From an uncultured Clostridia bacterium (GTDB lineage Bacteria > Bacillota > Clostridia > UBA1381): 40,795 bases of DNA. Each line of letters opens with the position of its first letter. Positions within the stretch are counted from its first letter, which is position 1. The position numbers and the translations under genes are program-made. The notes below the pieces were generated by a model. That model ran no database searches, was not told the DNA's origin, and saw only the letters and a program-made list of their open reading frames with translations. Shown piece by piece: positions 25,612 to 34,535 of this stretch. The DNA is taken from positions 1-40,795 of the forward strand of contig CAKSQL010000028.1 in assembly GCA_934486735.1 (NCBI GenBank). Direction: 5' to 3'.

Positions 25612-28062
25612 TTAATTTTGGTACACCGCGCACTCCGCCGTTCCGTCAAAGCCGTCACGCGCTGTAAGCTTTATTTCCCGCTTTTCGCCGGGGAGCATAT
25701 CGAAGAAATTATCCTCCAAAACAAATTCTCCGTCAAACGAAACCCCGATTGCAATATTCGAAACACACTCAACACAAATTGAATCCCTGCCGACGCTCCA
25801 TTTAAGCTCCGATCCGGCAAGCTTTACATCGGCAAGCCAGCCGCTGTAATATCTTGCGCGGCTCACGCGCTTGCCGTCCTTGTAAACATCAGCGAAAATA
25901 ACAGTTTTGTCTCCGATATCGGAAGAAATTACAAAATCAAGCTCTGTATTTTTGTTTTTCTTCAGCTCCGCGGTGCCGCTGTAAAGCTCTGACACTTTAC
26001 CGATTTCGCTATCTGCCGACAACAGCTTTACTTCAACCCCTCCCTCATACAGGCTGTCATTCAGAACCGAGAAACACAGCTTTTCATCCTTTTTCCGAAT
26101 CGCTGCCGCAATCGGAGAGCAGGTGTGTTTCATGGCATAAAGACCGGACTTCGGAGTCAGATAGTAGTCAATCATCGCAAATCCCAGCGCCGGCCAGCAG
26201 TCGTTGTACATCCAGAACAGCACGCCCGAGGTGTAGTTTTTGTTAAGCCTTGCATTCTCAATCAGCAGGCGAATCCACTCATATTCGATATATTGATATC
26301 TGTAAAGCTCGTCACTTCCGCCGACCATGACATCCGCATTCTTTTTTAATCTCCCATGAATCGACGGCCAATGCATAACCTCCGTAAAGTGGGGGTTGTT
26401 TTTGATATGATATTCGATAACTTCACCCCCGTAATCGGTCATATCCTCCTCTGCCAGGAATTTTTTCAGCGAGGATTTGGGCGGATAACCTCCGACAGGA
26501 TTTTCGGCAATAAACCGCCCTGTCCTTTTAAAGGAATCGGGAGTGAGAGTCTCAGCACCGGGCCACCACCCGAAGCCATGATTTTCACCGACGGTATAGT
26601 CATCGTTCGTTCTTCCGCCGTATGGGTTCGATATTCTGAATACCCGTCCGGGATCAAGCCTGTCCAAAATAGGCAGATATATGTCATTCATTATTCCGAT
26701 ATTTGGCGTTTTGGGGTCATCCCATGCAAAATTCGAAATATTTTCGTTGTCGGCGCTCCAGTAAGCTATGCACGCATGATGACGAAGTATTAAGACATTT
26801 GCTTCAATTTCCTTTTTCACGCTTTCGCAAAACTCCGGCAACTCAAACGGGTAGTCACCGCAGGCGAACATGAAATCGTGAGTGAGAAGTATTCCATACT
26901 CATCACATGCATCGTAAAATTCGTCCGGCTCATACACTCCGCCGCCCCATACACGCAGCATATTTATATTCGCATCCGCTGCCGCCTTAACAAGCGCGAC
27001 CGCTTTTTCTTTATATTTTTCACTTCTGTCCGGGAACGGTGACGGCGGTACCCAGTTTCCGCCCTTGGCAAAAATCCGCTCGCCGTTCACAAGAACTGTC
27101 AGGCTCTCGCCGACATGTCCCTCTTTTCCGCCCGATAAATCTTTGCTGTATTCCTCCTCGATGCTCCCCGGTTCATCCCGGAGCATTTCGACCGCAACCA
27201 TCCTTATTCCGATTCGCTTTCGGCAGCTGTCAATTTCCTTTCCGTCCTTATCGAAAAGCGTAAACGAAACTGTGTAAAGCGGCTGTTTTCCGTAGCCGGC
27301 GGGCCACCAAAGCTCGGGATTTCTTATTCCTGCCTGCATAAAGATTTCCGAGAGAAATACTCTGCCGCCGTCATTCCACACAAGCTTTCCGTCCGGCGCA
27401 TTTATATTGATTTTGAATCGGCAGCCGTTTTCAAGCGCTCTTTTTGTTTTAAGCCTTAAGGATATCCCTGCCGACTTGTCACTTATATAAGCAACTTCGG
27501 CATGAGCGTTCTCAATTTCGCCCGATTCGGGAATAACAAGACTCACATCTCCGCATATTCCTGCCGATACAAAGCGGTCGACCCAATCCCAGAAAAATGT
27601 ACACTGTACTCTGCGTACATAAAGTCTGTCAAACATTCCGAACGCGGAGGTCCTCTCTTTTGGATTTATGACATATTCTTTGTACGGACGGATAACGACC
27701 TTTAATTCGTTTTCGCCTTTTTTAAGTCCGCCGCTCACGCAAAACGGCAGGAACATGTTGCTTGTTTTGTAAACCGTTTTTCCGTTTAAAATTATATCGG
27801 CATATGTATCAACTCCGTCAAAGCTTAAATATGCATTTGTCAAATCCACATCGGGGACAGTAAATTTTTTGGTGTATACCCATGTTTTGTCCTCTGTCCA
27901 GTGACAGTTTTTATTGTTGTCGCGATAAAATAAATCAGGTAAAATCCCTGCTTTTTCAAGCTCGGGCATAACATATCCCGGGACGGCAGCCTCAATCTCA
28001 ATTGCCGCTCCGTCCTTGTTTTCGCCCGAAAGAATCCACATTCCGTTTAATAATTTTTTCAT
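25612..28062 (-). CDS. GH2 beta-mannosidase-like glycoside hydrolase
   Basis: 816 residues, cytoplasmic, no signal peptide. Typical GH2 order: N-terminal sugar-binding jelly roll (YLSFDGVDTYADIILNG), immunoglobulin-like domain, then a (beta/alpha)8 barrel with NMLRVWGGGVYEPDEFYD. That last motif and FFWDWVDRF are characteristic of the beta-mannosidase branch. The acid/base is expected in YWSADNEN (Glu after Asn) and the nucleophile in FIAENPVGG, which departs from the common SEFG form. It probably removes terminal beta-mannosyl (or related) residues from imported oligosaccharides. It is monocistronic: its own TTGACT-17-TAAAAT promoter lies upstream and a bidirectional terminator downstream. 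AAGGCGG lies about 10 nt before the ATG. Confidence 0.88.
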   Translation of the reverse strand: MKKLLNGMWILSGENKDGAAIEIEAAVPGYVMPELEKAGILPDLFYRDNNKNCHWTEDKTWVYTKKFTVPDVDLTNAYLSFDGVDTYADIILNGKTVYKTSNMFLPFCVSGGLKKGENELKVVIRPYKEYVINPKERTSAFGMFDRLYVRRVQCTFFWDWVDRFVSAGICGDVSLVIPESGEIENAHAEVAYISDKSAGISLRLKTKRALENGCRFKININAPDGKLVWNDGGRVFLSEIFMQAGIRNPELWWPAGYGKQPLYTVSFTLFDKDGKEIDSCRKRIGIRMVAVEMLRDEPGSIEEEYSKDLSGGKEGHVGESLTVLVNGERIFAKGGNWVPPSPFPDRSEKYKEKAVALVKAAADANINMLRVWGGGVYEPDEFYDACDEYGILLTHDFMFACGDYPFELPEFCESVKKEIEANVLILRHHACIAYWSADNENISNFAWDDPKTPNIGIMNDIYLPILDRLDPGRVFRISNPYGGRTNDDYTVGENHGFGWWPGAETLTPDSFKRTGRFIAENPVGGYPPKSSLKKFLAEEDMTDYGGEVIEYHIKNNPHFTEVMHWPSIHGRLKKNADVMVGGSDELYRYQYIEYEWIRLLIENARLNKNYTSGVLFWMYNDCWPALGFAMIDYYLTPKSGLYAMKHTCSPIAAAIRKKDEKLCFSVLNDSLYEGGVEVKLLSADSEIGKVSELYSGTAELKKNKNTELDFVISSDIGDKTVIFADVYKDGKRVSRARYYSGWLADVKLAGSELKWSVGRDSICVECVSNIAIGVSFDGEFVLEDNFFDMLPGEKREIKLTARDGFDGTAECAVYQN

Positions 28063-28088
28063 TTTCCATGTTCCGCCTTTCGCCAGAG

Positions 28089-28133
28089 TAATAGATTAAC
28101 GGGTATTTTATCACATAAAATTATAATAGTCAA
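28089..28133 (-). promoter_or_regulatory. Promoter of the beta-mannosidase gene with shared 17-bp motif
   Basis: Minus strand TTGACT (-35, 28128-28133), 17-bp spacer, TAAAAT (-10, 28105-28110). Directly downstream, on the plus strand, TAATAGATTAACGGGTA (28089-28105) matches 15 of 17 bases at 40726-40742 before the sialidase-like operon. A motif at the start site is a good place for a repressor. Confidence 0.72.
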
Positions 28134-28272
28134 TAGTTTTTTTTTCGAAAATTTTTCGCAAAAGATGACGCAAAATAACAGCATCGCCTTTTACTCATCC
28201 TTGAAAACACACCGATTCGAAATATTTTTTTATGCTTTCCATGCTCCGAAAATCGGTTTTACCGCTCTTGCA

Positions 28273-28299
28273 AAACAGCCGGGTATTCCTCGGCTGTTT
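28273..28299 (+). terminator. Hairpin with T-rich tail, no clear upstream gene
   Basis: AAACAGCCG (28273-28281) and CGGCTGTTT (28291-28299) form a perfect 9-bp stem followed on the plus strand by GAATTATTTTTA. It looks like a plus-strand terminator, yet no plus-strand gene precedes it. It directly precedes the AraC remnant and may be left from a deleted gene. The rest of 28134-28272 holds nothing I can assign. Confidence 0.5.
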
Positions 28300-28313
28300 G
28301 AATTATTTTTAGG

Positions 28314-28566
28314 TTACCGATACATTTTCCAATCGTAATTTTTCACTCTCATGAGCGCTTCCGGAAAATAGGTCAGACGTACTCGGAATATCAGAAATAA
28401 TATGTGTCTTAAAAATGCATGTCATATGCTGATACACAGCTCCGCCCCAATAACCGAAATCACGCGCGGCTTCGGTTTTAATAATTCCAAGCATTTCCAT
28501 CATGCGTTTAAAAGCAAGTACGGGATAACACCGCTTGACTACAGAAATAATTATAATAAAGACTTT
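28314..28566 (+). pseudogene. Remnant of an AraC-family C-terminal HTH domain
   Basis: Two frames must be joined. In the first, HFPIVIFHSHERFRKIGQTY then SEYQK resembles the end of the first HTH and the linker helix. After a shift near 28395, MCLKNACHMLIHS, then ITEITRGFGFNNSKHFHHAF and SKYGITPLDYRNN match the second HTH of AraC proteins. Only about 85 residues survive, with no sensor domain, start codon or ribosome binding site. The gene is a decayed copy standing upstream of the beta-mannosidase gene, where an intact regulator of that gene might once have been. Confidence 0.75.
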
Positions 28567-28573
28567 AAAAAAT

Positions 28574-28612
28574 GTATAAAAAGACCTCTTTTTGCAAGAG
28601 GTCTTTTTATAC
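28574..28612. terminator. 17-bp terminator hairpin after the AraC remnant
   Basis: GTATAAAAAGACCTCTT (28574-28590) pairs perfectly with 28596-28612 around a TTTGC loop, with A-run and T-run outer arms, so it can act in both directions. It probably ended the lost regulator gene. It may also stop transcripts from the fucose isomerase gene, whose own 3' side (28613-28766) shows only a weak 6-bp dyad (CTCAGC 28714-28719 / GCTGAG 28735-28740). Confidence 0.8.
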
Positions 28613-28766
28613 ATGACGCACAATTGCCACAGGACATCTTTAATCGTCTTTTTTGAACAGTAAATCAAAAATTCATAAATTTTACAATATCATCCTGTAA
28701 ATCGAATAATCCCCTCAGCCGAAAGTTTTCCGCTGCTGAGCTACGCTGACTGCTGCCACAGTTATT

Positions 28767-30551
28767 TTATTTATATAAAGGTCCGTATTCCGCGCAGGCT
28801 CTGTAATCGGTCGACGTATCATCATCGCCCTTTCCAAAGCCTATCCATGAATGAGGTCTGTAAATTTTATCGGCAGACACATTATGAATCGAAACCGGTA
28901 TGCGCAGCATTGACGCCAATGTTATAACATCCGCTCCGATATGCCCATGAACGGTTACTCCATGATTTGCTCCCCAATTTGCCATTACGGAGTATACATC
29001 CGCAAATGCGCCTTTTCCTGTCAAAATCGGCGCAAACCATGTGGTAGGCCATGTCGGGTCGGTTCTTTGGTCAAGCTTTTTGTGCATATCATCATCCAAA
29101 ATAACCGAATATCCCTCAGCAATTTGAATTGTCGGTCCCACACCGTCAATAATATTCACTCTTATCATGGTCATCGGCATTTCGGCAAGCGTTTTAAAAT
29201 GAGATGAAAAACCGCCGCCTCTGAAATATTCATAATCAGCTCTGCACCAGTCGGTTGCATCAAGGCATGCTTTTATATCCCTATCTGTCATTTCCCACCA
29301 TTTCTTCACTGTTCCGCTGCCGTTTTCATCCTTTGCCGCACCGGTACAATCCATTGCCGTTGCTCCCGAATTTATCAGATGAATAATTCCGTCCGCAGCT
29401 TTTCCCGAAAGCTCTTTTCCCGTCACTCTCTTAACTGCGTCGGGGCTCCAATATGTGCGGACATCATGGAAACAAGGCGCTTTTCCTGTAAGCAAGGTTG
29501 CAAACATCATTGCAATTCCATTAAGCGTATCATTTTCCGTTGCAAGCGGAAACGGTGCTTTCTTTCCGTTCCAGTCAAAGCTTGACGCCATAATCGACTC
29601 GGTAAAATCGCCGTTCGGCAGCCAGTCTGTCCAGTTTCTTTGTCCCTGAAAACCTCCTGCAACAGCATTTTTCCCGAGTGCCTCTTCACTCCAGCCCATC
29701 TCCTTAAGCTTCGGATTTCCATGAAGAATATCATTTAAAATAATAGTAAACTTGGCAATAAATTCCCAATCCTTATCCGCCGGGATAACCTTTGATTTTT
29801 TTATTATTTCAGGGAACTTCTTGCCTGCGTTTTTATCAAATCCCTCTTTGCAGTTATCCTTTATCCACTTGAGTGCTCTTTCATACTCATCATGGTCGTA
29901 TATTTCCAGTTTGATTCTTCTCAAAACCTCGGTAAGGTCAACCCATTCAGCTCGAATGCCCAGATATTTCTGCATAAATGACGCATCGCAGTACGAGCCT
30001 GCAATTCCCATTGCCACTCCGCCGATATTTACATATGATTTATTTTTCATTTGACCTACCGCCACTGCCCCGCGTGCAAATCTTAAAATTTTCTCAGCAA
30101 CATCAGCAGGAATGGCAGTGTCATCAGCTTCTTGAACATCATGTCCGTAAATTGAAAATGCCGGAAGACCTCTTTGTGCATGAGCTGCCATAACAGCCGC
30201 AAGATAAACCGCTCCGGGTCTTTCGGTCCCGTTAAATCCCCAAACCGCCTTAATCGTTTTCGGGTCCAAATCCATCGTTTCACTGCCGTAGCACCAGCAA
30301 GGCGTTACCGATAAAGTTGCAACGACATTTTCTTTTGAAAATTGTTCGGCAACTATAGCGGCTTCTGCGCCTCCTCCGATTGTTGTACAGCCGATAACGC
30401 ACTCTGCCGGAGTTCCGTCCTGATAATACACATTTTCGGAAATCAGCTCTGCCGCAGCTTTTGCCATATTCATCGTCTGTTTCTCGAGGCTTTCTCTCAC
30501 TCCGCCCCATCTTCCGTCAATTACAGGTCTTATACCTATTTTCGGTTTCAT
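28767..30551 (-). CDS. fucI: L-fucose isomerase
   Basis: 594 residues, matching the family length of about 590. The enzyme interconverts L-fucose and L-fuculose (and often D-arabinose/D-ribulose) with Mn2+ in the cytoplasm. Family segments are clear: KIGIRPVIDGRWGGVRESLE at the N-terminus, GFNGTERPGAVYLAA, GFQGQRNWTDWLPNGDFTES, SFDWNG followed by PLATENDTLNG (metal-ligand Glu and Asp), and the C-terminal HGHIGADVITLASMLRIP with the ligand His region. AAGG lies about 9 nt before the ATG. It lies 48 bp downstream of an alpha/beta hydrolase gene, probably co-transcribed. No fuculokinase, aldolase or fucosidase is in view, so the pathway must be completed elsewhere. Confidence 0.96.
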   Translation of the reverse strand: MKPKIGIRPVIDGRWGGVRESLEKQTMNMAKAAAELISENVYYQDGTPAECVIGCTTIGGGAEAAIVAEQFSKENVVATLSVTPCWCYGSETMDLDPKTIKAVWGFNGTERPGAVYLAAVMAAHAQRGLPAFSIYGHDVQEADDTAIPADVAEKILRFARGAVAVGQMKNKSYVNIGGVAMGIAGSYCDASFMQKYLGIRAEWVDLTEVLRRIKLEIYDHDEYERALKWIKDNCKEGFDKNAGKKFPEIIKKSKVIPADKDWEFIAKFTIILNDILHGNPKLKEMGWSEEALGKNAVAGGFQGQRNWTDWLPNGDFTESIMASSFDWNGKKAPFPLATENDTLNGIAMMFATLLTGKAPCFHDVRTYWSPDAVKRVTGKELSGKAADGIIHLINSGATAMDCTGAAKDENGSGTVKKWWEMTDRDIKACLDATDWCRADYEYFRGGGFSSHFKTLAEMPMTMIRVNIIDGVGPTIQIAEGYSVILDDDMHKKLDQRTDPTWPTTWFAPILTGKGAFADVYSVMANWGANHGVTVHGHIGADVITLASMLRIPVSIHNVSADKIYRPHSWIGFGKGDDDTSTDYRACAEYGPLYK

Positions 30552-30599
30552 TGCAAATACCTTCTTTCTTTTGTGTTTTCGGGTAATATCCGCTATATC

Positions 30600-31313
30600 C
30601 TAATAATGCGTTTCAATAAATTCCGCTATAACTTCATTATTCTCCAAACCATGCGGATGGTGGTCTCCGCCTTTTTTTATATGCAATTCAATTTCTCCGC
30701 CGTTTTCTCTGTAAAATTCATACAAAAGCTTTCCGTTTTCATCAAACGGAACAATCGTATCACTGTCACCGCTTACCAAAATAATCGGTATTTTATTTTC
30801 TGTCAAATCCGAAAATCTGTCCAGCGGATGATTTCTGAAAGACAGCAATTCAATTAAATTAATTTTACGAGCATGTTCAAATTCATCCATTGATTTGATT
30901 TCGCTCTTCCCCAGAGCTGCGGGACAGCTTAAAAAATTTATAACCGGTGCATCAAGATACAATGCCGCCGTATGCTTTGGGTATTTTGCCGCAAAAAATA
31001 CCGCCTGCATACCGCCGCAGCTCATTCCCACAGGGACGCATTTTTCCGAAAATCCATACTCTTTTTCAAGAAATTCGCAGAAATTCCCCTGTCTTTCGGT
31101 ATCCGAATCCAAACACCAGCGGGTTTCATTTTCAACATGTGCAAGATTATATCCTCTTTTAAGCATCATAATCTCAAGTTCCGGAAATGCTCCGAAATAC
31201 TCTGTTTTCAAAAGCCATTTATTTGTCCTGTTCTTTTTATCCGCAAATACAACAACTGCTTTTTTACCCTCAAATTCAAACTCTTTTTTTTCAAACCCAA
31301 AAAAATCTTCCAT
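30600..31313 (-). CDS. Alpha/beta hydrolase (putative esterase)
   Basis: 237 residues, cytoplasmic. The alpha/beta-hydrolase triad is visible: nucleophile Ser in GMSCGGMQ (the GxSxG elbow), Asp in VSGDSDTIVPFDENG and His in KGGDHHPHGLEN. This resembles small carbohydrate esterases or dienelactone-type hydrolases. Given the next gene is L-fucose isomerase, it may remove acyl groups from a sugar substrate, but that is inference from context. The start at 31311-31313 has AGGTGAAAAC directly before it. It follows the terminator of the binding-protein gene, so it needs its own promoter; I see only a weak TTGCGG-17-TAATAA candidate. Confidence 0.75.
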   Translation of the reverse strand: MEDFFGFEKKEFEFEGKKAVVVFADKKNRTNKWLLKTEYFGAFPELEIMMLKRGYNLAHVENETRWCLDSDTERQGNFCEFLEKEYGFSEKCVPVGMSCGGMQAVFFAAKYPKHTAALYLDAPVINFLSCPAALGKSEIKSMDEFEHARKINLIELLSFRNHPLDRFSDLTENKIPIILVSGDSDTIVPFDENGKLLYEFYRENGGEIELHIKKGGDHHPHGLENNEVIAEFIETHY

Positions 31314-31361
31314 GTTTTCACCTATTTCATATTTAAGTTTTGGTTATTATTAAAAAATCAC

Positions 31362-31397
31362 AACAGCCGCAAACTGTTTTGAATATTCGCGGCTGTT
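31362..31397 (-). terminator. Terminator after the sugar-binding-protein gene
   Basis: On the minus strand the 9-bp stem AACAGCCGC/GCGGCTGTT (31389-31397 with 31362-31370) has an 18-nt loop and is followed by GTGATTTTTTAAT. It lies 42 bp after the stop codon of the binding-protein gene and ends the upstream operon. Confidence 0.75.
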
Positions 31398-31439
31398 ATG
31401 TACACTGTAACAACTATGACAATTATTATATATCCGTGA

Positions 31440-32822
31440 TTACATTTTGTCAAGATGATTTTTTTGATAATCTTCGCATGCAGTTTTGATTAATTCGCTA
31501 ACATCAGCATTTTCATTTGTGATAACTTCCTGTATACATTTATCCAAAACCGCATATAATTGCTGAGCACAAGCGGCAGGCTCAAGATTTATTGTAAGAT
31601 TATCCGGCTCGAAATATGTTTTGTAGTCATTATAATCAACATTTGAATATTGCTTTCTGATGCTGCGTCTTTTTTCAAGCGTTTCCGGGTTTGTCCATAC
31701 ATCATAAGATTCTCTTTCGATTATAATACTGCCCGAATCAACGGTTTTCTCACAAGATACTTTGTATTGTTCTTCCATTTCGGGTGTCATTTCGGGAGCA
31801 AAGCCCGTAAATTCAAGCCATTTGAAGCCTGCGTCAATCTGTTCGGGCGTGGACGCTTTCGAGAACATCCAAAGATTTCCTCCCATCTGAGCAAATCTTC
31901 CTTTTGGACCTTTCGGCATTTGGGCTACACATACATTTGAATTATCCATGCCCCACGGTGCCATACTGATAGGCGGCGTTGCAATTATCATAGCACCCTG
32001 ACCGCTTCCAAAATATTTATACATCATATCCTGGTCGATGGCAGTGTCATCCATCAATGCGTCATATTTCCATTTCAAATCTTTTATATATTGAAGTGCG
32101 TCTTTTGCCTCTTGTGTATCAAATGTTGCTTCCCAGCTTCCGTCATCTCGCTGCTTGCAAAAGTCCACGCCGTAACTCCATGCTATATTTAAGAATAACC
32201 ACCCGCCACAGTTATTTGTTGTCGGGAAAATAAATCCCGCCTTGCCTGTCTTTTCTTTAATGGTTTTTGAATATTCTCCGACTTCCTGCCATGTGTCCGG
32301 GATTTTAATCGTTCCATCTTCCTTTATTAATCCTGCCTGTTTATATAAATCTTTATTCAGGAATATTCCGAGAACGTACGCATCAGTAGGTACTCCGTAA
32401 ATTTTCCCGTCATCACCGGTTACAAGCTTTATAAGCTCCGGATTCAGTCCGGTATCAAATTTATACTTTTTCATCGTATCCGTTATATCGGCAACATATC
32501 CTGCCTTTATAAGCTGTTTTATTTCCGTAAACCACGGTTTAAACATGTTCGGGAGCTGATTTGCTGCCGCTTTCATTGTAAAGGTTTTCGTGTCATACTT
32601 ATATGTATCCGGAATTATTGTTATGTCAGTGTTGGCAGCCATAAATTCATCCTTTTGTTTGTTCATTGCTTCGAGATTTTTCGGATTTGTTTCGTCCGGC
32701 CAAAGTCCGACCGACAAGCTTATTTTGCCGTCATCATTTTCATTTTTTCCTCCGCATCCCGATGCAGTGCCTACCATCAGCACTGCAGCTAAAAACAGCG
32801 CTATACTCTTTTTTGTTTTCAT
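31440..32822 (-). CDS. ABC sugar transporter substrate-binding lipoprotein (family 1)
   Basis: 460 residues. A lipoprotein signal peptide ends in GTASGCGG, with the Cys as lipidation site, followed by an acidic Asp/Asn linker. The mature protein has the family-1 carbohydrate-binding layout: ISLSVGLWPDE, KIYGVPTDAYVLGIFLNKDLYKQAG, PDTWQEVGEY and the late GGNLWMFSKAS segment. It would capture an oligosaccharide outside the membrane and pass it to an ABC importer. No permease or ATPase gene lies in this window, although such genes normally adjoin. GGAGG lies 9 nt before the ATG. It is the last gene before the terminator and has a candidate internal promoter containing a 19-bp palindrome. Confidence 0.9.
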   Translation of the reverse strand: MKTKKSIALFLAAVLMVGTASGCGGKNENDDGKISLSVGLWPDETNPKNLEAMNKQKDEFMAANTDITIIPDTYKYDTKTFTMKAAANQLPNMFKPWFTEIKQLIKAGYVADITDTMKKYKFDTGLNPELIKLVTGDDGKIYGVPTDAYVLGIFLNKDLYKQAGLIKEDGTIKIPDTWQEVGEYSKTIKEKTGKAGFIFPTTNNCGGWLFLNIAWSYGVDFCKQRDDGSWEATFDTQEAKDALQYIKDLKWKYDALMDDTAIDQDMMYKYFGSGQGAMIIATPPISMAPWGMDNSNVCVAQMPKGPKGRFAQMGGNLWMFSKASTPEQIDAGFKWLEFTGFAPEMTPEMEEQYKVSCEKTVDSGSIIIERESYDVWTNPETLEKRRSIRKQYSNVDYNDYKTYFEPDNLTINLEPAACAQQLYAVLDKCIQEVITNENADVSELIKTACEDYQKNHLDKM

Positions 32823-32853
32823 GTTTCATTCCTCCATTTTCTTGTTTTTATAT

Positions 32854-32883
32854 ATAGATTTACTAAATCTATTCATAAGTCAA
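32854..32883 (-). promoter_or_regulatory. Candidate internal promoter with 19-bp palindromic operator
   Basis: ATAGATTTA-C-TAAATCTAT (32854-32872) is a perfect 9-bp-armed palindrome. TTGACT (32878-32883, minus strand) lies just upstream and TCTATA/TATATA just downstream with a long spacer of 19-21 bp, so the palindrome falls between the -35 and -10. The half-site ATAGATTTA also occurs in the motif before the sialidase-like operon (40728-40736). Confidence 0.5.
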
Positions 32884-34532
32884 TGCGAAAATTCAATTAT
32901 CTTTCCGCTGTGTGCAGATACTTTTACGGGATTTACAATATCCTGATCATCAAGAAAATCCTTCATTTTTCCGCAGTTAAAATTAAAGCTTTTTTCTTTA
33001 TCGGAATCATTTAATATTACAATGTATTTTCCGTTTTTACTGATTTCGAATTTATCATTTTCAAAACAAATATTATCATTATCCGAATTTTTTATTTTTT
33101 TGATAGTCTCTGTTTGCTTTTTTGAATATAGCGTCATATCATCTCCCGAGAACAAAATACTTGCTCCGCTTGCGAATAAATATGCTGCGCAATAGCAAAA
33201 GTCCGTTTCGCTTAAAAATTCATTTTCAGCAGTGTTTCCGCCGCCATCAACCATATTTTTTATATTATTCGCTATGGTAATACAATCCGGATCGCAAAGC
33301 CAGAGTTTATTGTTCTGCCATGCACGAAACAGGTTTTCTTTTGCGGAAAGTTCAAATACGTTAATATTTCTCGAAACATCTCCGCTTGTCCTCATTCCGT
33401 TTACCAGTCCCAGGCTTGCCCACATAGGAGCATTACAGCCCAAAACAAATCCGTCCTCTCCTACCGCTTCGCAAATCGCTTCCATAATATTTCGGTATGC
33501 TTCTATCGGTGTTTTGGTACTGTCGTACCTTTTTCCGAACGGCAATATTCCCCACATGTTTGCATCAAGCTTAAAATAATTGCATCCATATCTTTTTTTC
33601 ATTTCGATAAATACATTTTTTATATGCTTTACAGCCGCCGGATTTGTACCGTCAAGCATATACCACGGGGCACAGCGCCACCCTCCGAAACTCACTTTAT
33701 CTGCCGCAAGAGGAGCTCCCTTTTCATTGTATATGAAATATTCCGGATGTCTTTTCAATACTTCCGAATCTTTTTCGGCAATAAACGGTGCAGCCCATAT
33801 TGCCGGCAATGCTCCGGACGCTTTTATTTTGCTGCATATTTTATTCATGCTTCCAAATTTTATACTGTCTTCAAGCCAGTCACCCATTTTTTTCTGATAG
33901 CCGTCGTCTATGAGAACATATTTCATGAAATCAAAATTTTCTTTCATTGCACTCATGTTATTCTCTATATCTTTTTCGGTAACATCAGCACCAAAGCAGT
34001 ACCACGAACACCACCCCGACGGAGGGGTTTTCGTTTTTCTCGCAGGATGATTTTTTTGAATTGTTTCTGCAAAAACATTCAAAACGTTGTTTTTTTCTCC
34101 TGTCAAAATGCATAAACTTTCAAGTTCTATAATTTCCCCGCTATTTATGGGGATATTATATAATCTTTCAGCGATTTCATATTTATCTGAGTTAAAACGA
34201 ATTTCGCCGCAAAATCTTCTGCAGGAAGTAAAGCCCCATAATGTTGTTTGCTTTTCGAAAAAAAGCGCATAGTTGTATCCTGTAAAATATCCGACTTTTT
34301 GCGGCAGCTTGTAGTGTCCGCCATCCGAATACGGTCCCATACATTCCATATTTCCGACTGTTCCGATATATTGGCTAAGCATATTAAATCCGTCGCAATA
34401 TGCTCGGGTATTCTTCTTAAACGGCATTTTTCCTTTCATTACAATTACTTCATCGGGATATATGGTTTCCGGAGAATCATTTTTCAAGAAAAACTTATAT
34501 TCATTATTAATTTTTTTTGTTATAATTTTCAT
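32880..34532 (-). CDS. GH36-type alpha-galactosidase
   Basis: 550 residues, no signal peptide. Clan GH-D features are present: PSGWCSWYCFG at the start of the barrel, YVLIDDGYQKKMGDWL, the nucleophile Asp in NYFKLDANMWG and the acid/base Asp in RTSGDVSRN. The C-terminal beta domain ends in HSGKIIEFSH. The family cleaves terminal alpha-galactosyl (sometimes alpha-N-acetylgalactosaminyl) residues, here in the cytoplasm. It is shorter than the 700-residue GH36 group I enzymes. CGAGGTG lies 6-7 nt before the ATG, and only 3 bp separate it from the stop of the preceding gene, so translation is probably coupled. A plant seed-imbibition-type relative is also possible. Confidence 0.85.
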   Translation of the reverse strand: MKIITKKINNEYKFFLKNDSPETIYPDEVIVMKGKMPFKKNTRAYCDGFNMLSQYIGTVGNMECMGPYSDGGHYKLPQKVGYFTGYNYALFFEKQTTLWGFTSCRRFCGEIRFNSDKYEIAERLYNIPINSGEIIELESLCILTGEKNNVLNVFAETIQKNHPARKTKTPPSGWCSWYCFGADVTEKDIENNMSAMKENFDFMKYVLIDDGYQKKMGDWLEDSIKFGSMNKICSKIKASGALPAIWAAPFIAEKDSEVLKRHPEYFIYNEKGAPLAADKVSFGGWRCAPWYMLDGTNPAAVKHIKNVFIEMKKRYGCNYFKLDANMWGILPFGKRYDSTKTPIEAYRNIMEAICEAVGEDGFVLGCNAPMWASLGLVNGMRTSGDVSRNINVFELSAKENLFRAWQNNKLWLCDPDCITIANNIKNMVDGGGNTAENEFLSETDFCYCAAYLFASGASILFSGDDMTLYSKKQTETIKKIKNSDNDNICFENDKFEISKNGKYIVILNDSDKEKSFNFNCGKMKDFLDDQDIVNPVKVSAHSGKIIEFSH

Positions 34533-34535
34533 ATT

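Noticed and set aside
28309..28668. 119-residue minus-strand open frame
   Set aside because: Runs through a terminator hairpin and lies opposite the AraC remnant, which has clear HTH homology on the other strand.
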